From Cryptosporangium sp044454545 (GTDB taxonomy: Bacteria; Actinomycetota; Actinomycetes; Mycobacteriales; Cryptosporangiaceae): a stretch of 64,000 nt of DNA. The notes beneath the pieces were generated by a model that was not told where the DNA came from, did not search any database, and worked only from the letters and a program-made list of their open reading frames with translations. Both the position numbers and the translations under genes were made by a program. Position 1 is the first letter of the stretch; the number at the start of each line of letters is the position of its first letter. The DNA lies in contig NZ_JBITDV010000005.1 in assembly GCF_044454545.1 (NCBI RefSeq), positions 124,001-188,000 on the forward strand. Direction: 5' to 3'. Shown here piece by piece: positions 53,948 through 62,442 of this stretch.

Positions 53948-54703
53948 CTACTTACCCGCGCGATCCGCATTCGCGTGGATCGCTTCCCGGACGTACGCGG
54001 CCAACCCCGGCGTCGTCGTGTCGTAGTTCGCGGTGAACCGCGGGTCTTCGACGTACATCGTTCCGAGCCCGCGGTGGAGGTCGTATCCGCAGTCGTAGAA
54101 CCACCGCGTGATGTGCTGCCGGTGCTCCTCGGCCGCGTCCATCGCGTCCGGAGCCGACGCGGGCACACCGGCCAGGAACAGGGCCGTGAATCGCGACACG
54201 TTCGCGGCGGCCTCGTCGCGGATCCGTACCCAGTCGTCCTTCGTGTACTGCCCGGTCCGCTGCTGCGACTGCCGGTAGGCCGCGGTATTGCCCCAGCGCT
54301 CCCGGACCTCCTCCTCGTACTGAGCCGGATCGTGCGAACCGAACACCTCGAACATCTCCTCCGGGGTGAGTGAAACTCCCATTTTGCGAGCCTCCATCGT
54401 CTTCTCGATGGCGGTGACCATCTGTTGCAACTCCTCGATCCGGCCGGTCAGGACGGCGTGCTGCCGCCGCAGGTGATCAACCGGATCGGCGGTGTCGAGG
54501 ATCGCCGCGATCTCTTCCAGTCCGAACCCGAGCCGCCGGTAGGCGAGAATTCGCTGCAGTCGCTCGAGGTCTTCGTACGAGTACCGTCGATATCCGGCGC
54601 CCGTCCGCTCACTGGGGCACAGCAGCCCCACCTCGTCGTAGTGATGCAAGGTCCGAACCGTGACCCCGGCCTCCGCGGCGACCTGCCCTACCGACCAACT
54701 CAT
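53948..54703 (-). CDS. TipA-type MerR regulator with drug-recognition domain
   Basis: The protein has 251 residues: a MerR winged HTH (WSVGQVAAEAGVTVRTLHHY and GYRRYSYEDLERLQRILAYR), a dimerisation coiled coil (~80-110), then a TipAS-like domain (~115-250, with FEVFGSHDPAQYEEEVRERW, HRQHITRWFYDCGYDLHRGL and TPGLAAYVREAIHANA). In Streptomyces, TipAL is activated by binding thiopeptides. A dyad typical of MerR operators lies 18 bp upstream of its ATG, between it and the divergent FAD protein gene. Confidence 0.92.
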   Translation of the reverse strand: MSWSVGQVAAEAGVTVRTLHHYDEVGLLCPSERTGAGYRRYSYEDLERLQRILAYRRLGFGLEEIAAILDTADPVDHLRRQHAVLTGRIEELQQMVTAIEKTMEARKMGVSLTPEEMFEVFGSHDPAQYEEEVRERWGNTAAYRQSQQRTGQYTKDDWVRIRDEAAANVSRFTALFLAGVPASAPDAMDAAEEHRQHITRWFYDCGYDLHRGLGTMYVEDPRFTANYDTTTPGLAAYVREAIHANADRAGK

Positions 54704-54717
54704 GAGAGCGACGGTAA

Positions 54718-54739
54718 GGACTCACGCCGCGTGAGGGTC
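54718..54739. promoter_or_regulatory. MerR-type operator in the TipA/FAD-protein intergenic region
   Basis: CTCACG-CCG-CGTGAG (54721-54735) is a perfect 6-bp dyad, extendable to GACTCACG...CGTGAGGGTC. MerR proteins bind such dyads within a long promoter spacer. It lies between the divergent genes starting at 54703 and 54786. Confidence 0.6.
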
Positions 54740-54785
54740 AACCCGGTAAATCCCGCCTACTATGCCCATAGGAAAGGGGGGCGAC

Positions 54786-56603
54786 ATGGAGCTAGTCGTA
54801 GTCGGAGCCGGCCCCGGTGCCACCGGTCTGCTCGAGCGCCTGGTCGCCAGCGCGCCCGAGCTCTTACGAGACCGCCCCCTGAACATCACGCTGGTCGACC
54901 CGCACCCGCCGGGCGCCGGCCGGGTCTGGCGCGCCGACCAGTCGCCGTTGCTGCTGATGAACTCGATGGCCGAAGACGTCACGATGTTCCCCGACGAGAC
55001 CGTCCTCGTCGACGGTCCGCTCGCTGCCGGGCCCGCGCTGCACGAGTGGGCCGACGAGACCGGTACCCCCGACGTCGACGGTCGCTCGTTCGTCAGCCGT
55101 CGCGTCCAGAGCGGCTACCTCTCCTGGGTTTTTGATCGCGTGCGTTCGGCGGCTCCGCCGAACGTCCGGATAAAAGTTCTGACGGATCGGGCGACCCGCC
55201 TGGAGGACCGACCGGACGGACGGCAGACCGTCCACCTGGCCGGAGGCGGCGATCTGCAGGCCGACGTGGTGGTTCTCGCCCTCGGTCATCTGGACGCCGA
55301 ACCGACCGGCGAGAGCGCGCGGCTCGCCGGGTACGCCCGCGAACACGGCCTCACCTACGTACCGCCGGCGTACACCGCAGACCTCGACCTCGACGCGCTG
55401 ACCGACGACGTACTCGTCCGCGGCTTGGGCCTCGCGTTCGTCGACCTGGTCGTGCTGCTCACCGAGGGGCGCGGCGGGCGCTACCTCGACGACGGCAGCT
55501 ATCTGCCCTCGGGACGCGAGCCGCGTCTGCACGTCGGCTCCGGCCGGGGCGTTCCGTACCACGCCAAGACCGGCTACCGGCTGGTCGGAGCACCACCGCC
55601 GGTCCCCCGCTTCTTCGGCCCCGAACAGATCGACGCGCTGCTCACCGCAACGACCGGTCCGCTGGAGTTCCGCCGCGACGTCTGGCCGCTGATCGCCAAG
55701 GAGATCGGCTGGGGTTACTACCACGAGCTCTTCACCGGTCACCCCGACCGGACCACGCAGCCCTGGGACGCCTTCGCCGCCGCCTACGCCGAGGTCCCGT
55801 GGTACAGCGCCGCACGCGTCGAACTGGTGGCCGCGGCCGTTCCGGCCGACGAGGACCGTCTCGACCTCGACCGGCTCGACCGACCGTTCGCCACCACCCA
55901 CTTCGCGGACGACGCCGAGGTGCAGAACGCCCTCCGTCATTACATTCAGGCGGACGTCGAACGGCGCAACGATCAGGCCTACAGCGCCGATCTCGGGGCG
56001 TTCCTGGCGCTGCTGTCGATCTACGGGCAGTTGCCGCGAGTGGTGGGAAGGCTCAGCGGCCGCAGCCAGGTCGAGGAACTCGACGGCTGGTGGCACGGCT
56101 TCTTCAGTTTCCTCGCCAGCGGGCCACCGGCGTTCCGCCTCGATCAGCTGCTCGCGCTGTCGCGGGCGGGCATCGTCCACTTTCTCGGGCCGGACGTGCG
56201 GTTCGAGGCCACGGACGGCCGCTTCCGCGCGTGCTCGCCCGCGGTGCCGGGCGTCGTCGAAGCGGACGCTCTGGTGGAGGCGCGCCTGCCCCGGCCGACA
56301 GTGGTGTCCACCGCGGACGACCTGCTGCGCGACCTGCTCGCCACCGGCCGGGGCGTCGAAGAAGTCGTCGACACGGTCTCCACCGGGCGCTTGCGCACGA
56401 GCCGGCACTACCGGGTGATCGACGCGGACGGCGACGAACACCCCCGCCGGTTCGCGATCGGCTGGTACACGAGTTCCCGGGGCGCAGCGGCGTTCGCCCG
56501 GCCCCGGACCAACGCCGCGCCGTTCCGGATGGCCGACCAGGTCGCCCGCGAGGTGCTGACCGCACTGGCCGAGAGTGTGGGCAGCGCCACCGGAAAGCGC
56601 TAG
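54786..56603 (+). CDS. FAD/NAD(P)-binding protein (NAD_binding_9 type)
   Basis: The protein has 605 residues with an N-terminal FAD-binding GAGPGATGLLERLV, a VDPHPPGAGRVWRADQSPLL segment typical of this family, and a second nucleotide-binding region after ADVVVLALGHLDAEPTGES. The biochemical role is not established; related proteins sit in secondary metabolism and stress loci. The ATG at 54786 has AAGGGGGG close by. It is divergent from the TipA-type gene and is a likely target. Confidence 0.82.
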   Translation: MELVVVGAGPGATGLLERLVASAPELLRDRPLNITLVDPHPPGAGRVWRADQSPLLLMNSMAEDVTMFPDETVLVDGPLAAGPALHEWADETGTPDVDGRSFVSRRVQSGYLSWVFDRVRSAAPPNVRIKVLTDRATRLEDRPDGRQTVHLAGGGDLQADVVVLALGHLDAEPTGESARLAGYAREHGLTYVPPAYTADLDLDALTDDVLVRGLGLAFVDLVVLLTEGRGGRYLDDGSYLPSGREPRLHVGSGRGVPYHAKTGYRLVGAPPPVPRFFGPEQIDALLTATTGPLEFRRDVWPLIAKEIGWGYYHELFTGHPDRTTQPWDAFAAAYAEVPWYSAARVELVAAAVPADEDRLDLDRLDRPFATTHFADDAEVQNALRHYIQADVERRNDQAYSADLGAFLALLSIYGQLPRVVGRLSGRSQVEELDGWWHGFFSFLASGPPAFRLDQLLALSRAGIVHFLGPDVRFEATDGRFRACSPAVPGVVEADALVEARLPRPTVVSTADDLLRDLLATGRGVEEVVDTVSTGRLRTSRHYRVIDADGDEHPRRFAIGWYTSSRGAAAFARPRTNAAPFRMADQVAREVLTALAESVGSATGKR

Positions 56604-56679
56604 CGGAGCGCTTGCTGGCAGCTAGCACTCCGGGTAACGTGGCTGCTGTCGGGGAGGATCGGCGGAAGGGGCGAGGCTC

Positions 56680-57072
56680 ATGACCCCGCTCAAGTCGCCA
56701 CAGGATGCGGTCCGGACGCTCGGCGAGTTCATCCGTGAGCAGCGGTCGGGCTCGCAGATCTCGCTCCGTCAACTGGCCAAGCAGGCCGGCATCAGCAACC
56801 CGTACCTCAGCCAGATCGAGCGCGGGCTCCGCAAGCCGTCGGCCGAGATCCTGCAGCAGATCGCGAAGGCGCTGCGCATCTCCGCCGAGACGCTGTACGT
56901 GCATGCGGGGCTCCTCGAGAGCACCGATGGGGTGCGCACCGACGCAGCACCCGGACCGACCGCGTCCGCGATCGAGGCGGACGAGTACCTGACCGAGCGT
57001 CAGAAGCAGATCCTGCTCGAGATCTATCACTCGTTCCGGCGCGAGAACTCCGCCGGGAACACCCAAGACTGA
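56680..57072 (+). CDS. XRE-family HTH protein (Rv0474-like)
   Basis: The protein has 130 residues with a Cro/C1 HTH at about 20-75 (SLRQLAKQAGISNPYLSQIE, RGLRKPSAEILQQIAKALRI) and a short C-terminal helix (LTERQKQILLEIYHSFRREN). It immediately precedes an HbhA-like gene, the same pair as Rv0474-hbhA in Mycobacterium tuberculosis, so it may regulate that gene. ATG with GGGGCGAGG upstream. Confidence 0.88.
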   Translation: MTPLKSPQDAVRTLGEFIREQRSGSQISLRQLAKQAGISNPYLSQIERGLRKPSAEILQQIAKALRISAETLYVHAGLLESTDGVRTDAAPGPTASAIEADEYLTERQKQILLEIYHSFRRENSAGNTQD

Positions 57073-57106
57073 GTATCTGGCTGTCCAGCCAGGGAGGAAA
57101 TCTGTC

Positions 57107-57568
57107 ATGGCTACTGCCAAGACCCAGACCACGAAGACCGGCAACACCGTCGAGGCCAAGGGCGACGTGAAGTTCGCACTCCCGGACGCCCGCCGGGGCC
57201 TCTACGCCTACGTCGGTGCCGCCGACTACGCGGTGGAGCAGCTCCGCGCACTGCCCCGTTACCAGGGCCAGGTCGTGGGCGTGATCCGCGCGCTTCCGCA
57301 GACGCTGCGCACCTCGTTCAGCGGCCTGCAGGGGCGGGTCAACGAGACCTACGTCGACGTGAGCGGCCGCGTGACCGACGCTTACTCCGACTTCGCGAAC
57401 CGCGGCGAGAAGGTGGTCGGCAGCATCCGCAAGGACCCGGCGACCGAGAACGCCGTGGAGCAGGCCAAGACGGCCAAGTCGCAGGTCAAGGCCGCCCGCA
57501 CGTCGGTGAGGAAGGCCGCGTCGGAGGCCGGGACCGCCACGGGGAAGGCCGGCGACAAGATCGGCTGA
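57107..57568 (+). CDS. hbhA: HbhA-like (heparin-binding hemagglutinin-type) protein
   Basis: The protein has 153 residues. An N-terminal coiled-coil part (LYAYVGAADYAVEQLRALPR, VNETYVDVSGRVTDAYSDFA) is followed by a Lys/Ala-rich tail (AKTAKSQVKAARTSVRKAAS). In mycobacteria HBHA is a surface adhesin that also associates with lipid bodies. In a soil actinomycete the lipid or envelope role is more likely than host binding. ATG with GGGAGGAA upstream; 34 bp after the XRE gene; a strong terminator follows. Confidence 0.82.
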   Translation: MATAKTQTTKTGNTVEAKGDVKFALPDARRGLYAYVGAADYAVEQLRALPRYQGQVVGVIRALPQTLRTSFSGLQGRVNETYVDVSGRVTDAYSDFANRGEKVVGSIRKDPATENAVEQAKTAKSQVKAARTSVRKAASEAGTATGKAGDKIG

Positions 57569-57581
57569 TCTGTCAGGGAAT

Positions 57582-57613
57582 GGCCGGGGCGCCGTTGGCG
57601 CCCCGGCCTTTCT
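57582..57613 (+). terminator. Intrinsic terminator after the hbhA-like gene
   Basis: A perfect 12-bp stem, GGCCGGGGCGCC with GGCGCCCCGGCC, has a GTT loop and is followed by TTTCT. It lies 13 bp past the stop. One of the clearest terminators in the window. Confidence 0.92.
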
Positions 57614-57696
57614 GTGTCGAGAGTCACAGTTGACCTTTACGTCAGTGGGGCCCACCCTCGATCGCACCCCCGTCGGCACCATCAGGAGGTGGGACG

Positions 57697-57756
57697 ATGA
57701 AGTCCACTCTCGGTTCAGCCTGGACCTGCGTCGACGATCGAGGGCCTTCGGCCTGA
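57697..57756 (+). CDS. Candidate 19-residue peptide ORF ahead of the Crp-type gene
   Basis: ATG at 57697 has an ideal AGGAGG (57684-57689) seven bases upstream. It encodes MKSTLGSAWTCVDDRGPSA and stops at 57754-57756. A small GGGCC-TTC-GGCCT hairpin overlaps its last codons. The peptide contains one Cys and one Trp. It could be a leader peptide for the Crp-type gene 66 bp downstream or a free small peptide; no family is recognised. Confidence 0.45.
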   Translation: MKSTLGSAWTCVDDRGPSA

Positions 57757-57822
57757 TTCGGACGGGCGTGGGGGCCGTTCGGGGGTTCCGGCTCCTCTGA
57801 CCTTTGTGGTCCGATACGGCAC

Positions 57823-58515
57823 GTGTCCTGGCGCGAGCGCGACCCAGTACAGCGCGGCCTGTACGAGACCGTCCCGGCCGAGACGATGCGCCTGCTCGAA
57901 GCACGCGGACGCCGGGCCGAACTCCGCTCGGGCGAACGCCTGATGACGATCGGCGATCCGTCGGAACACGTCTACCTGGTCCAGTCCGGCTACGTGAAAG
58001 TGCTGGTCGACGGCCCGGACGGCGACGTCGCGCTGGTCGCGGTGCGTGGGCGCGGCGACCTGCTCGGCGAGTTCGGCGCGTCCACGGGGCGGCTGCGGAC
58101 GGCGTCGGTGATCGCGGCCGGCCCGGTGCGGGCGGTGGTGCTCGCGGCGTCCGAGTACCGCGAGTTCCTGAGCGCCCGGCCCGAGGTGCACGCCGCGGTC
58201 GACGCGGCGGTGATCGACAAGATGAGCCTGTCCACCCGGCGCCGCCTGGAGTACGCGCGCGGGCACGGCGCGGTGCGTCTGGCCCGGGCGATCCGGGACA
58301 TGGCGCTCGACTTCGGCCGGTTGGAGAAGGGTGTCGTCGTGATCCCGGTACCGCTGTCGCAAGCGGACTGGGCGGCGATCGTCGGCGTGACCGAGCGGCG
58401 GCTGAGCACGCTGCTCGCAGGGCTCGTCGAGGCCCGGGCCGTGCGGACCCGGACGAACTCCGTGATGGTGTCGGACTTCCCGCTGCTGGAGAGCCTGGCG
58501 AAGTCCCAGCGCTAG
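57823..58515 (+). CDS. Crp/Fnr-family transcriptional regulator
   Basis: The protein has 230 residues: a cyclic-nucleotide-binding-type beta-roll (~30-145, with SGYVKVLVDGPDGDVALVAV and GDLLGEFG), a dimer helix, and a winged HTH (PLSQADWAAIVGVTERRLST). The effector may be cAMP or another nucleotide; the phosphate-binding cassette Arg is not certain. GTG start at 57823. A 19-residue ORF with a strong ribosome-binding site precedes it. Confidence 0.88.
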   Translation: MSWRERDPVQRGLYETVPAETMRLLEARGRRAELRSGERLMTIGDPSEHVYLVQSGYVKVLVDGPDGDVALVAVRGRGDLLGEFGASTGRLRTASVIAAGPVRAVVLAASEYREFLSARPEVHAAVDAAVIDKMSLSTRRRLEYARGHGAVRLARAIRDMALDFGRLEKGVVVIPVPLSQADWAAIVGVTERRLSTLLAGLVEARAVRTRTNSVMVSDFPLLESLAKSQR

Positions 58516-58517
58516 AT

Positions 58518-58533
58518 CCCGAAATTCTTCGGG
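58518..58533 (+). terminator. Small hairpin after the Crp-type gene
   Basis: CCCGAA (58518-58523) and TTCGGG (58528-58533) form a perfect 6-bp stem with a 4-base loop, three bases past the stop. Weak, no T-run. Confidence 0.4.
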
Positions 58534-58714
58534 GGCGGTTGCCTGCGCGTCGGCTGCAATAGGAATGTCCGATCCGGCGCGAAGGCGACGGTCGCCCTCG
58601 GCGGGGAGGGGGAGCGGAGGGCGACGGTCGTCGTCGCGGTCGGGCGGCGTGTGACGGGGGACGGGCCGGCCGTCGGATGGGGGTGGACGGTCGGCCCGGG
58701 CGGGGGGCGGGCGC

Positions 58715-58752
58715 GGGCCGGTCGTCGGATCGGGGAGGACGACGACCGGCCC
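58715..58752 (-). terminator. Terminator-like hairpin downstream of the TetR gene
   Basis: A perfect 13-bp stem, GGGCCGGTCGTCG with CGACGACCGGCCC, has a 12-base loop and starts 22 bp beyond the TetR stop at 58774. Probable terminator of the dehydrogenase-TetR operon. Confidence 0.6.
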
Positions 58753-58773
58753 GACGCCCGGAGAATCTTCCGC

Positions 58774-59385
58774 TCAGAGGCGTTCGCCGGCCCGGATTCG
58801 TTCGAGGCCCAGCCAGATGAACTCGACGGCCATCGACTCGGCGCGCTCGCGCGGCACCTCCGGATGGTCCAGCCACCAGGAGATCAGCGACATCAGGCCG
58901 CCGGTGACTATCGGGGCGAACAGCGTCACCACCGGCTCCGCCGCAGCCAGCCGGGTCGGGTTGTTCCGCCGGTTCAACAGCATCAGGTCGACGATGATCG
59001 CGCCCAGGTCGTCGCGCAGGCCACGCAGCTCGTCGCCGACCTCCGGCTTGTCGAAGTGCCGGATGATCACCGCCCACGCGCTCGGCTGCTCGGTCGCGAA
59101 GTCGAACAGGGTCTTCGCCAGTACCCGCATCCGGTCGAGTCCCGGGTCGCCGGGCTTCGTCACCGCGTGCAGTTGCCGCGACAACCCGTCGACGATGGCC
59201 GCGGTGACCGCGGCGAACAGCTCCTCTTTCGACTCGAAGTGCTGGTAGAGCAGACCCTTCGACACCCCGGCGGCGGCCGCCACGTGCTCCATCTGCGTCA
59301 GATGGAACCCGCGGCGGCCGAACTCGTCGACGGCCGTGGCCAGCAGCTGTTCCCGGCGCGAGGCCGAGGTGAGCCGGCGCCTCAC
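58774..59385 (-). CDS. TetR-family regulator of the second acyl-CoA dehydrogenase cluster
   Basis: The protein has 203 residues with the TetR HTH (GFHLTQMEHVAAAAGVSKGL, LYQHFESKEELFAAVTAAIV) and a helical ligand domain. The GTG at 59385 overlaps the dehydrogenase stop (GTGA), so the two are co-expressed; a much longer frame upstream lies inside the dehydrogenase gene and is rejected. It probably represses the divergent dehydrogenase and SDR operons through the dyad at 60637-60650. Confidence 0.9.
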   Translation of the reverse strand: MRRRLTSASRREQLLATAVDEFGRRGFHLTQMEHVAAAAGVSKGLLYQHFESKEELFAAVTAAIVDGLSRQLHAVTKPGDPGLDRMRVLAKTLFDFATEQPSAWAVIIRHFDKPEVGDELRGLRDDLGAIIVDLMLLNRRNNPTRLAAAEPVVTLFAPIVTGGLMSLISWWLDHPEVPRERAESMAVEFIWLGLERIRAGERL

Positions 59386-60605
59386 TTGCCCAGGTAGGGA
59401 GCTAGCTCGGTACGCGCGACCGACATGATGTGCACTTCGTCCGGGCCGTCGGCCAGGCGTAGCGTCCGCAGGCCGGCGTACGAGCGCGCCAGCGGGAAGT
59501 CGCCGCTCACGCCGCCGCCGCCGTGCACCTGGATCGCTTTGTCGAGCACGGCCGTCGCCATCTGCGGCACGACGACCTTGATCGCCGCGACCTCGGTGCG
59601 GGCGGCCTGGAACCCCTTCTTGTCGATCAGCCAGGCCGTCTTGAGCGTCAGCAGCCGGGCCTGCTCGATCGCCATCCGGGATTCCGCGATCCACTGCTGG
59701 ACGACGCCTTGGCGGGCCAGCTCCTTGCCGAACGCCACCCGCGAGACGGCGCGGCGGCACATCGCGTCCAGAGCGCGTTCGGCCATACCGATCGCCCGCA
59801 TGCAGTGGTGGATCCGGCCGGGACCCAGACGCTTCTGGGCCAGCGCGAAAGCGCTGTTCTCCTCGCCGAGCCGGTTCGTGACCGGAACCCGGACGTCGGT
59901 GAGCCGGATCTCGCAGTGGCCGTGCTGGTCGTGGTAGCCGAAGACGGAGAGGTCGCGGACGACCTCCAGACCGGGCGAGTCCATCGGGACCAGCACCATC
60001 GACTGCTGCGCGTAGCTCGGACCGTCCGGATTCGTCTTGCCCATCAGGATCATGACCTTGCACCGCGGGTCGGCCGCGCCGCTGGTCCACCACTTCCGGC
60101 CGTTGATCACGTAGTCGTCGCCGTCGCGGACGACGCTCGTGCTGATGTTCCGGGCGTCCGAGCTGGCGACGTCCGGCTCGGTCATCCCGAAGCAGCTACG
60201 GATGTCGCCGTTGAGCAGCGGCTCGAGCCAGGTCTTCTTCTGCTCGTCGGTGCCGAACAGGTGGAGGAGCTCCATGTTGCCGGTGTCGGGCGCGGCGCAG
60301 TTCGTCGCCTCGGGCGCGAGGTGGATCGAGCGTCCGGTGATCTCGGCGAGCGACGCGTAGTCGGTGACGCTCAGGCCGTGCGCGGGGTCGTCCGCGTCCG
60401 GAAGGAACAGGTTCCACAGGCCGCGGGCGCGCGCTTCGCGCTTGAGGTCCTCGACGATCGGCGGGACGTCGTGCGGCCGATCGGCGGCGATCAGCTCGGC
60501 GCGCTGGGTCTCGTAGACGGGTTCAGCGGGGTAGACGTGCGAATCCATGAACTCGGTCAGGCGGACGATGTACTCCTGCGCTCGGGCGCTCGGATCGAAA
60601 TCCAT
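59382..60605 (-). CDS. Acyl-CoA dehydrogenase, paralogue of the one at 40090
   Basis: The protein has 407 residues. It shares GLWNLFLP, NCAAPDTGNMELLHLFGT, FGMTEPDVASSDARNI, GPGRIHHCMRAIGMAERAL and LADGPDEVHIMSVART with the dehydrogenase at 40090-41328, so the two are clear paralogues of the ACAD10/11-like group. No kinase gene is adjacent. The ATG at 60605 (MDFDPSARAQEY) has GAGGGGAG upstream; a 9-residue extension is rejected. Divergent from the SDR-QOR-SDR operon. Confidence 0.92.
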   Translation of the reverse strand: MDFDPSARAQEYIVRLTEFMDSHVYPAEPVYETQRAELIAADRPHDVPPIVEDLKREARARGLWNLFLPDADDPAHGLSVTDYASLAEITGRSIHLAPEATNCAAPDTGNMELLHLFGTDEQKKTWLEPLLNGDIRSCFGMTEPDVASSDARNISTSVVRDGDDYVINGRKWWTSGAADPRCKVMILMGKTNPDGPSYAQQSMVLVPMDSPGLEVVRDLSVFGYHDQHGHCEIRLTDVRVPVTNRLGEENSAFALAQKRLGPGRIHHCMRAIGMAERALDAMCRRAVSRVAFGKELARQGVVQQWIAESRMAIEQARLLTLKTAWLIDKKGFQAARTEVAAIKVVVPQMATAVLDKAIQVHGGGGVSGDFPLARSYAGLRTLRLADGPDEVHIMSVARTELAPYLGK

Positions 60606-60634
60606 CGGTGCTCCCCTCGAAGTACGTCCCAAAG

Positions 60635-60656
60635 TAACCGACGAGTCAGTAAGTTA
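60635..60656. promoter_or_regulatory. TetR-type operator between divergent operons
   Basis: ACCGAC-GA-GTCAGT (60637-60650) is a 14-bp inverted repeat with one mismatched pair, framed by TAAC and GTTA. It lies in the 82-bp gap between the divergent dehydrogenase/TetR and SDR operons, the expected place for the TetR operator. Confidence 0.6.
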
Positions 60657-60687
60657 ATAGGGACTCGAGGACGCGGAGGAGGATCCG

Positions 60688-61479
60688 ATGGCTAAGGCAG
60701 CCTGGGTTACCGGTGGCGCCGGCGGGATCGGCGCCGCCGTCGCGCGCCGACTGGCCGCGCAGGACTATCGCGTGCTGGTCACCGACGTCGACGAAGACGG
60801 TGGCGCGGCGGTGGCGGAAGAAATCGGCGGGGTGTTCCGCCGTTGTGACGTGACCGTGCCCGACGACAGCCTGTCCGCCGTGTCGGCCGCGGTTTCCGAG
60901 TTCGGGGGGCTGGACCTCGCGTTCCTGAACGCGGGCGTCGCCACCCGGTTCGGGCTCGAGGAGGGGTTCTCGCCCGAGGCGTACCGCAAGGTCATGGCGA
61001 TCAACCTCGACGGGGTCGTCTACGGCGTGCACGCGGCGCTGCCCGCGTTGAAGGCGCGTGGTGGCGGCAACATCGTCGCGACCGCGAGCCTCGCCGGGCT
61101 GACCGCGGTGCCGTTCGACCCGATCTACGGCGCGAACAAGGCCGCGGTGGTCGGGCTGGTGCGCGCGCTGGGGCCGGTGTACGCGGAGTCGGGGATCCGG
61201 GTGAACGCTCTGTGCCCCTCGTTCGCGGAAACGGCGATCATCTCCACCGTCCGGGACGCTCTGATCGGTGCCGGGGTCCCGCTGCTCGAGGTCTCCGACG
61301 TAGTGGCGGCGTTCGACGCGATCCTGGCCGGTCAGGGCACCGGCGAAGCCTGGTTCGTGCAGGTGGGGCGGGCCCCGGAGCCGTTCGCGTTCCGCAACGT
61401 CCCCGGCCCGCGGACCGGCGCCGGCGACAAGGCACCGTCGGCCGATACTTCTGTTCAAGCTGCCTTCCAGGAGGGCTGA
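60688..61479 (+). CDS. Short-chain dehydrogenase/reductase (first SDR)
   Basis: The protein has 263 residues, a classical SDR with TGGAGGIGAAVARRLA, NAGVATR, YGANKAAVVGLVRAL (catalytic Tyr-Lys) and a Ser in TASLAGLTAVPFD. It may oxidise a hydroxyacyl or alcohol intermediate. ATG with GAGGAGGATCC upstream. The stop overlaps the next gene (TGATG), so the two are translationally coupled. Confidence 0.92.
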   Translation: MAKAAWVTGGAGGIGAAVARRLAAQDYRVLVTDVDEDGGAAVAEEIGGVFRRCDVTVPDDSLSAVSAAVSEFGGLDLAFLNAGVATRFGLEEGFSPEAYRKVMAINLDGVVYGVHAALPALKARGGGNIVATASLAGLTAVPFDPIYGANKAAVVGLVRALGPVYAESGIRVNALCPSFAETAIISTVRDALIGAGVPLLEVSDVVAAFDAILAGQGTGEAWFVQVGRAPEPFAFRNVPGPRTGAGDKAPSADTSVQAAFQEG

Positions 61480-62432
61480 TGAAGGCCGTTCAGATCACGT
61501 CGTTCGGTGGACCCGAGGTCCTGGTGGTGCGGGATCTGCCGGATCCGGAGGCGTCCGAATTTCTTCTGGACGTCTCCCGGGCCGGCGTCAATTACGCCGA
61601 CACCCACCAGGCCGAGAACTCGTACCTGTCACCGGCCTCGTTGCCGCTGGTACCGGGGGCCGAGGTCGTCGGGCGGCTGCCGGACGGCCGGCGGATGGTC
61701 TCGCTCCTGGCCGGCGGTGGCGGGTACGCCGAGAAGGCGCTGATCGAGCCGGCGCTGTCGTTCGACGTCCCGGACGGGATCGACGACACGACCGCGCTGG
61801 CGATGGTGGTGCAGGGCGCGTCGGCGTGGCTGCTGCTGCGGCGCTCGGCGGTGCTGAACCCCGGCGAGTCGGTGGTGGTGCACGCCGCGGCCGGTGGCGT
61901 CGGGTCGCTGGCCGTGCAGCTGGCGCGGGCCTGGGGAGCCGGGCGGATCATCGCGACGGCGTCTTCTTCGTCGAAGCGCGAATTGGCCCTGTCGCTCGGG
62001 GCCGACGTCGCCATCGATTCGCGGTCGGAGGACATGACGTCCGCGCTGCGCGAAGCGAACGGCGGGAAGCGGGTCGACGTCGTGCTGGACATGACCGGCG
62101 GACGGGTCACCGACCAGAGCCTGAAGGCGCTGGCGCCGTTCGGGCGGCTGGCGTTCTACGGCATGGCGAGCCGGGAGCAGCCGAGCCCGGTCGCTCCGGG
62201 CAACCTGCTGGCGCACTCGACCACGGTGGCCGGCATGTGGCTCGCACACGCCTTCCTGCTGCCCGGCGACGTGCTGCGGCCGGCGATCGCGGAGCTGTTC
62301 GAGATGGTCCTCGACGGTCGGCTGAAGGCCGTGCCCGGCGGGGAGTACCCGCTGTCCGAGGCGCGGCTGGCCCACGAGGCGCTGCGTTCCCGGGCCACCG
62401 TCGGCAAGCTCGTTCTCGACCCGTCTCTGTGA
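61479..62432 (+). CDS. NADPH:quinone oxidoreductase-type MDR enzyme
   Basis: The protein has 317 residues, a zinc-free medium-chain reductase: MKAVQITSFGGPEVLVVRDL, GVNYADTHQAE, LPLVPGAEVVGRLPDGRR, and the dinucleotide motif VHAAAGGVGSLAVQLARAWG. The zinc ligands of alcohol dehydrogenases are absent, as expected for the quinone/enoyl reductase group. It may reduce an enoyl or enone intermediate. Coupled to the SDR genes on both sides. Confidence 0.92.
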   Translation: MKAVQITSFGGPEVLVVRDLPDPEASEFLLDVSRAGVNYADTHQAENSYLSPASLPLVPGAEVVGRLPDGRRMVSLLAGGGGYAEKALIEPALSFDVPDGIDDTTALAMVVQGASAWLLLRRSAVLNPGESVVVHAAAGGVGSLAVQLARAWGAGRIIATASSSSKRELALSLGADVAIDSRSEDMTSALREANGGKRVDVVLDMTGGRVTDQSLKALAPFGRLAFYGMASREQPSPVAPGNLLAHSTTVAGMWLAHAFLLPGDVLRPAIAELFEMVLDGRLKAVPGGEYPLSEARLAHEALRSRATVGKLVLDPSL

Positions 62433-62442
62433 AGGAGTCCGT

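Noticed and set aside
51669..54026. 785-codon + strand frame over the aldo/keto reductase and PrsW-like genes
   Set aside because: Out of frame with the reductase and antisense to the membrane protein; extreme Pro/Ala composition from shadow reading of repeats.
56807..59077. 756-codon minus-strand frame across the XRE, HbhA and Crp genes
   Set aside because: Antisense to three well-supported genes and crosses a strong terminator; Arg/Pro/Ser-rich shadow.
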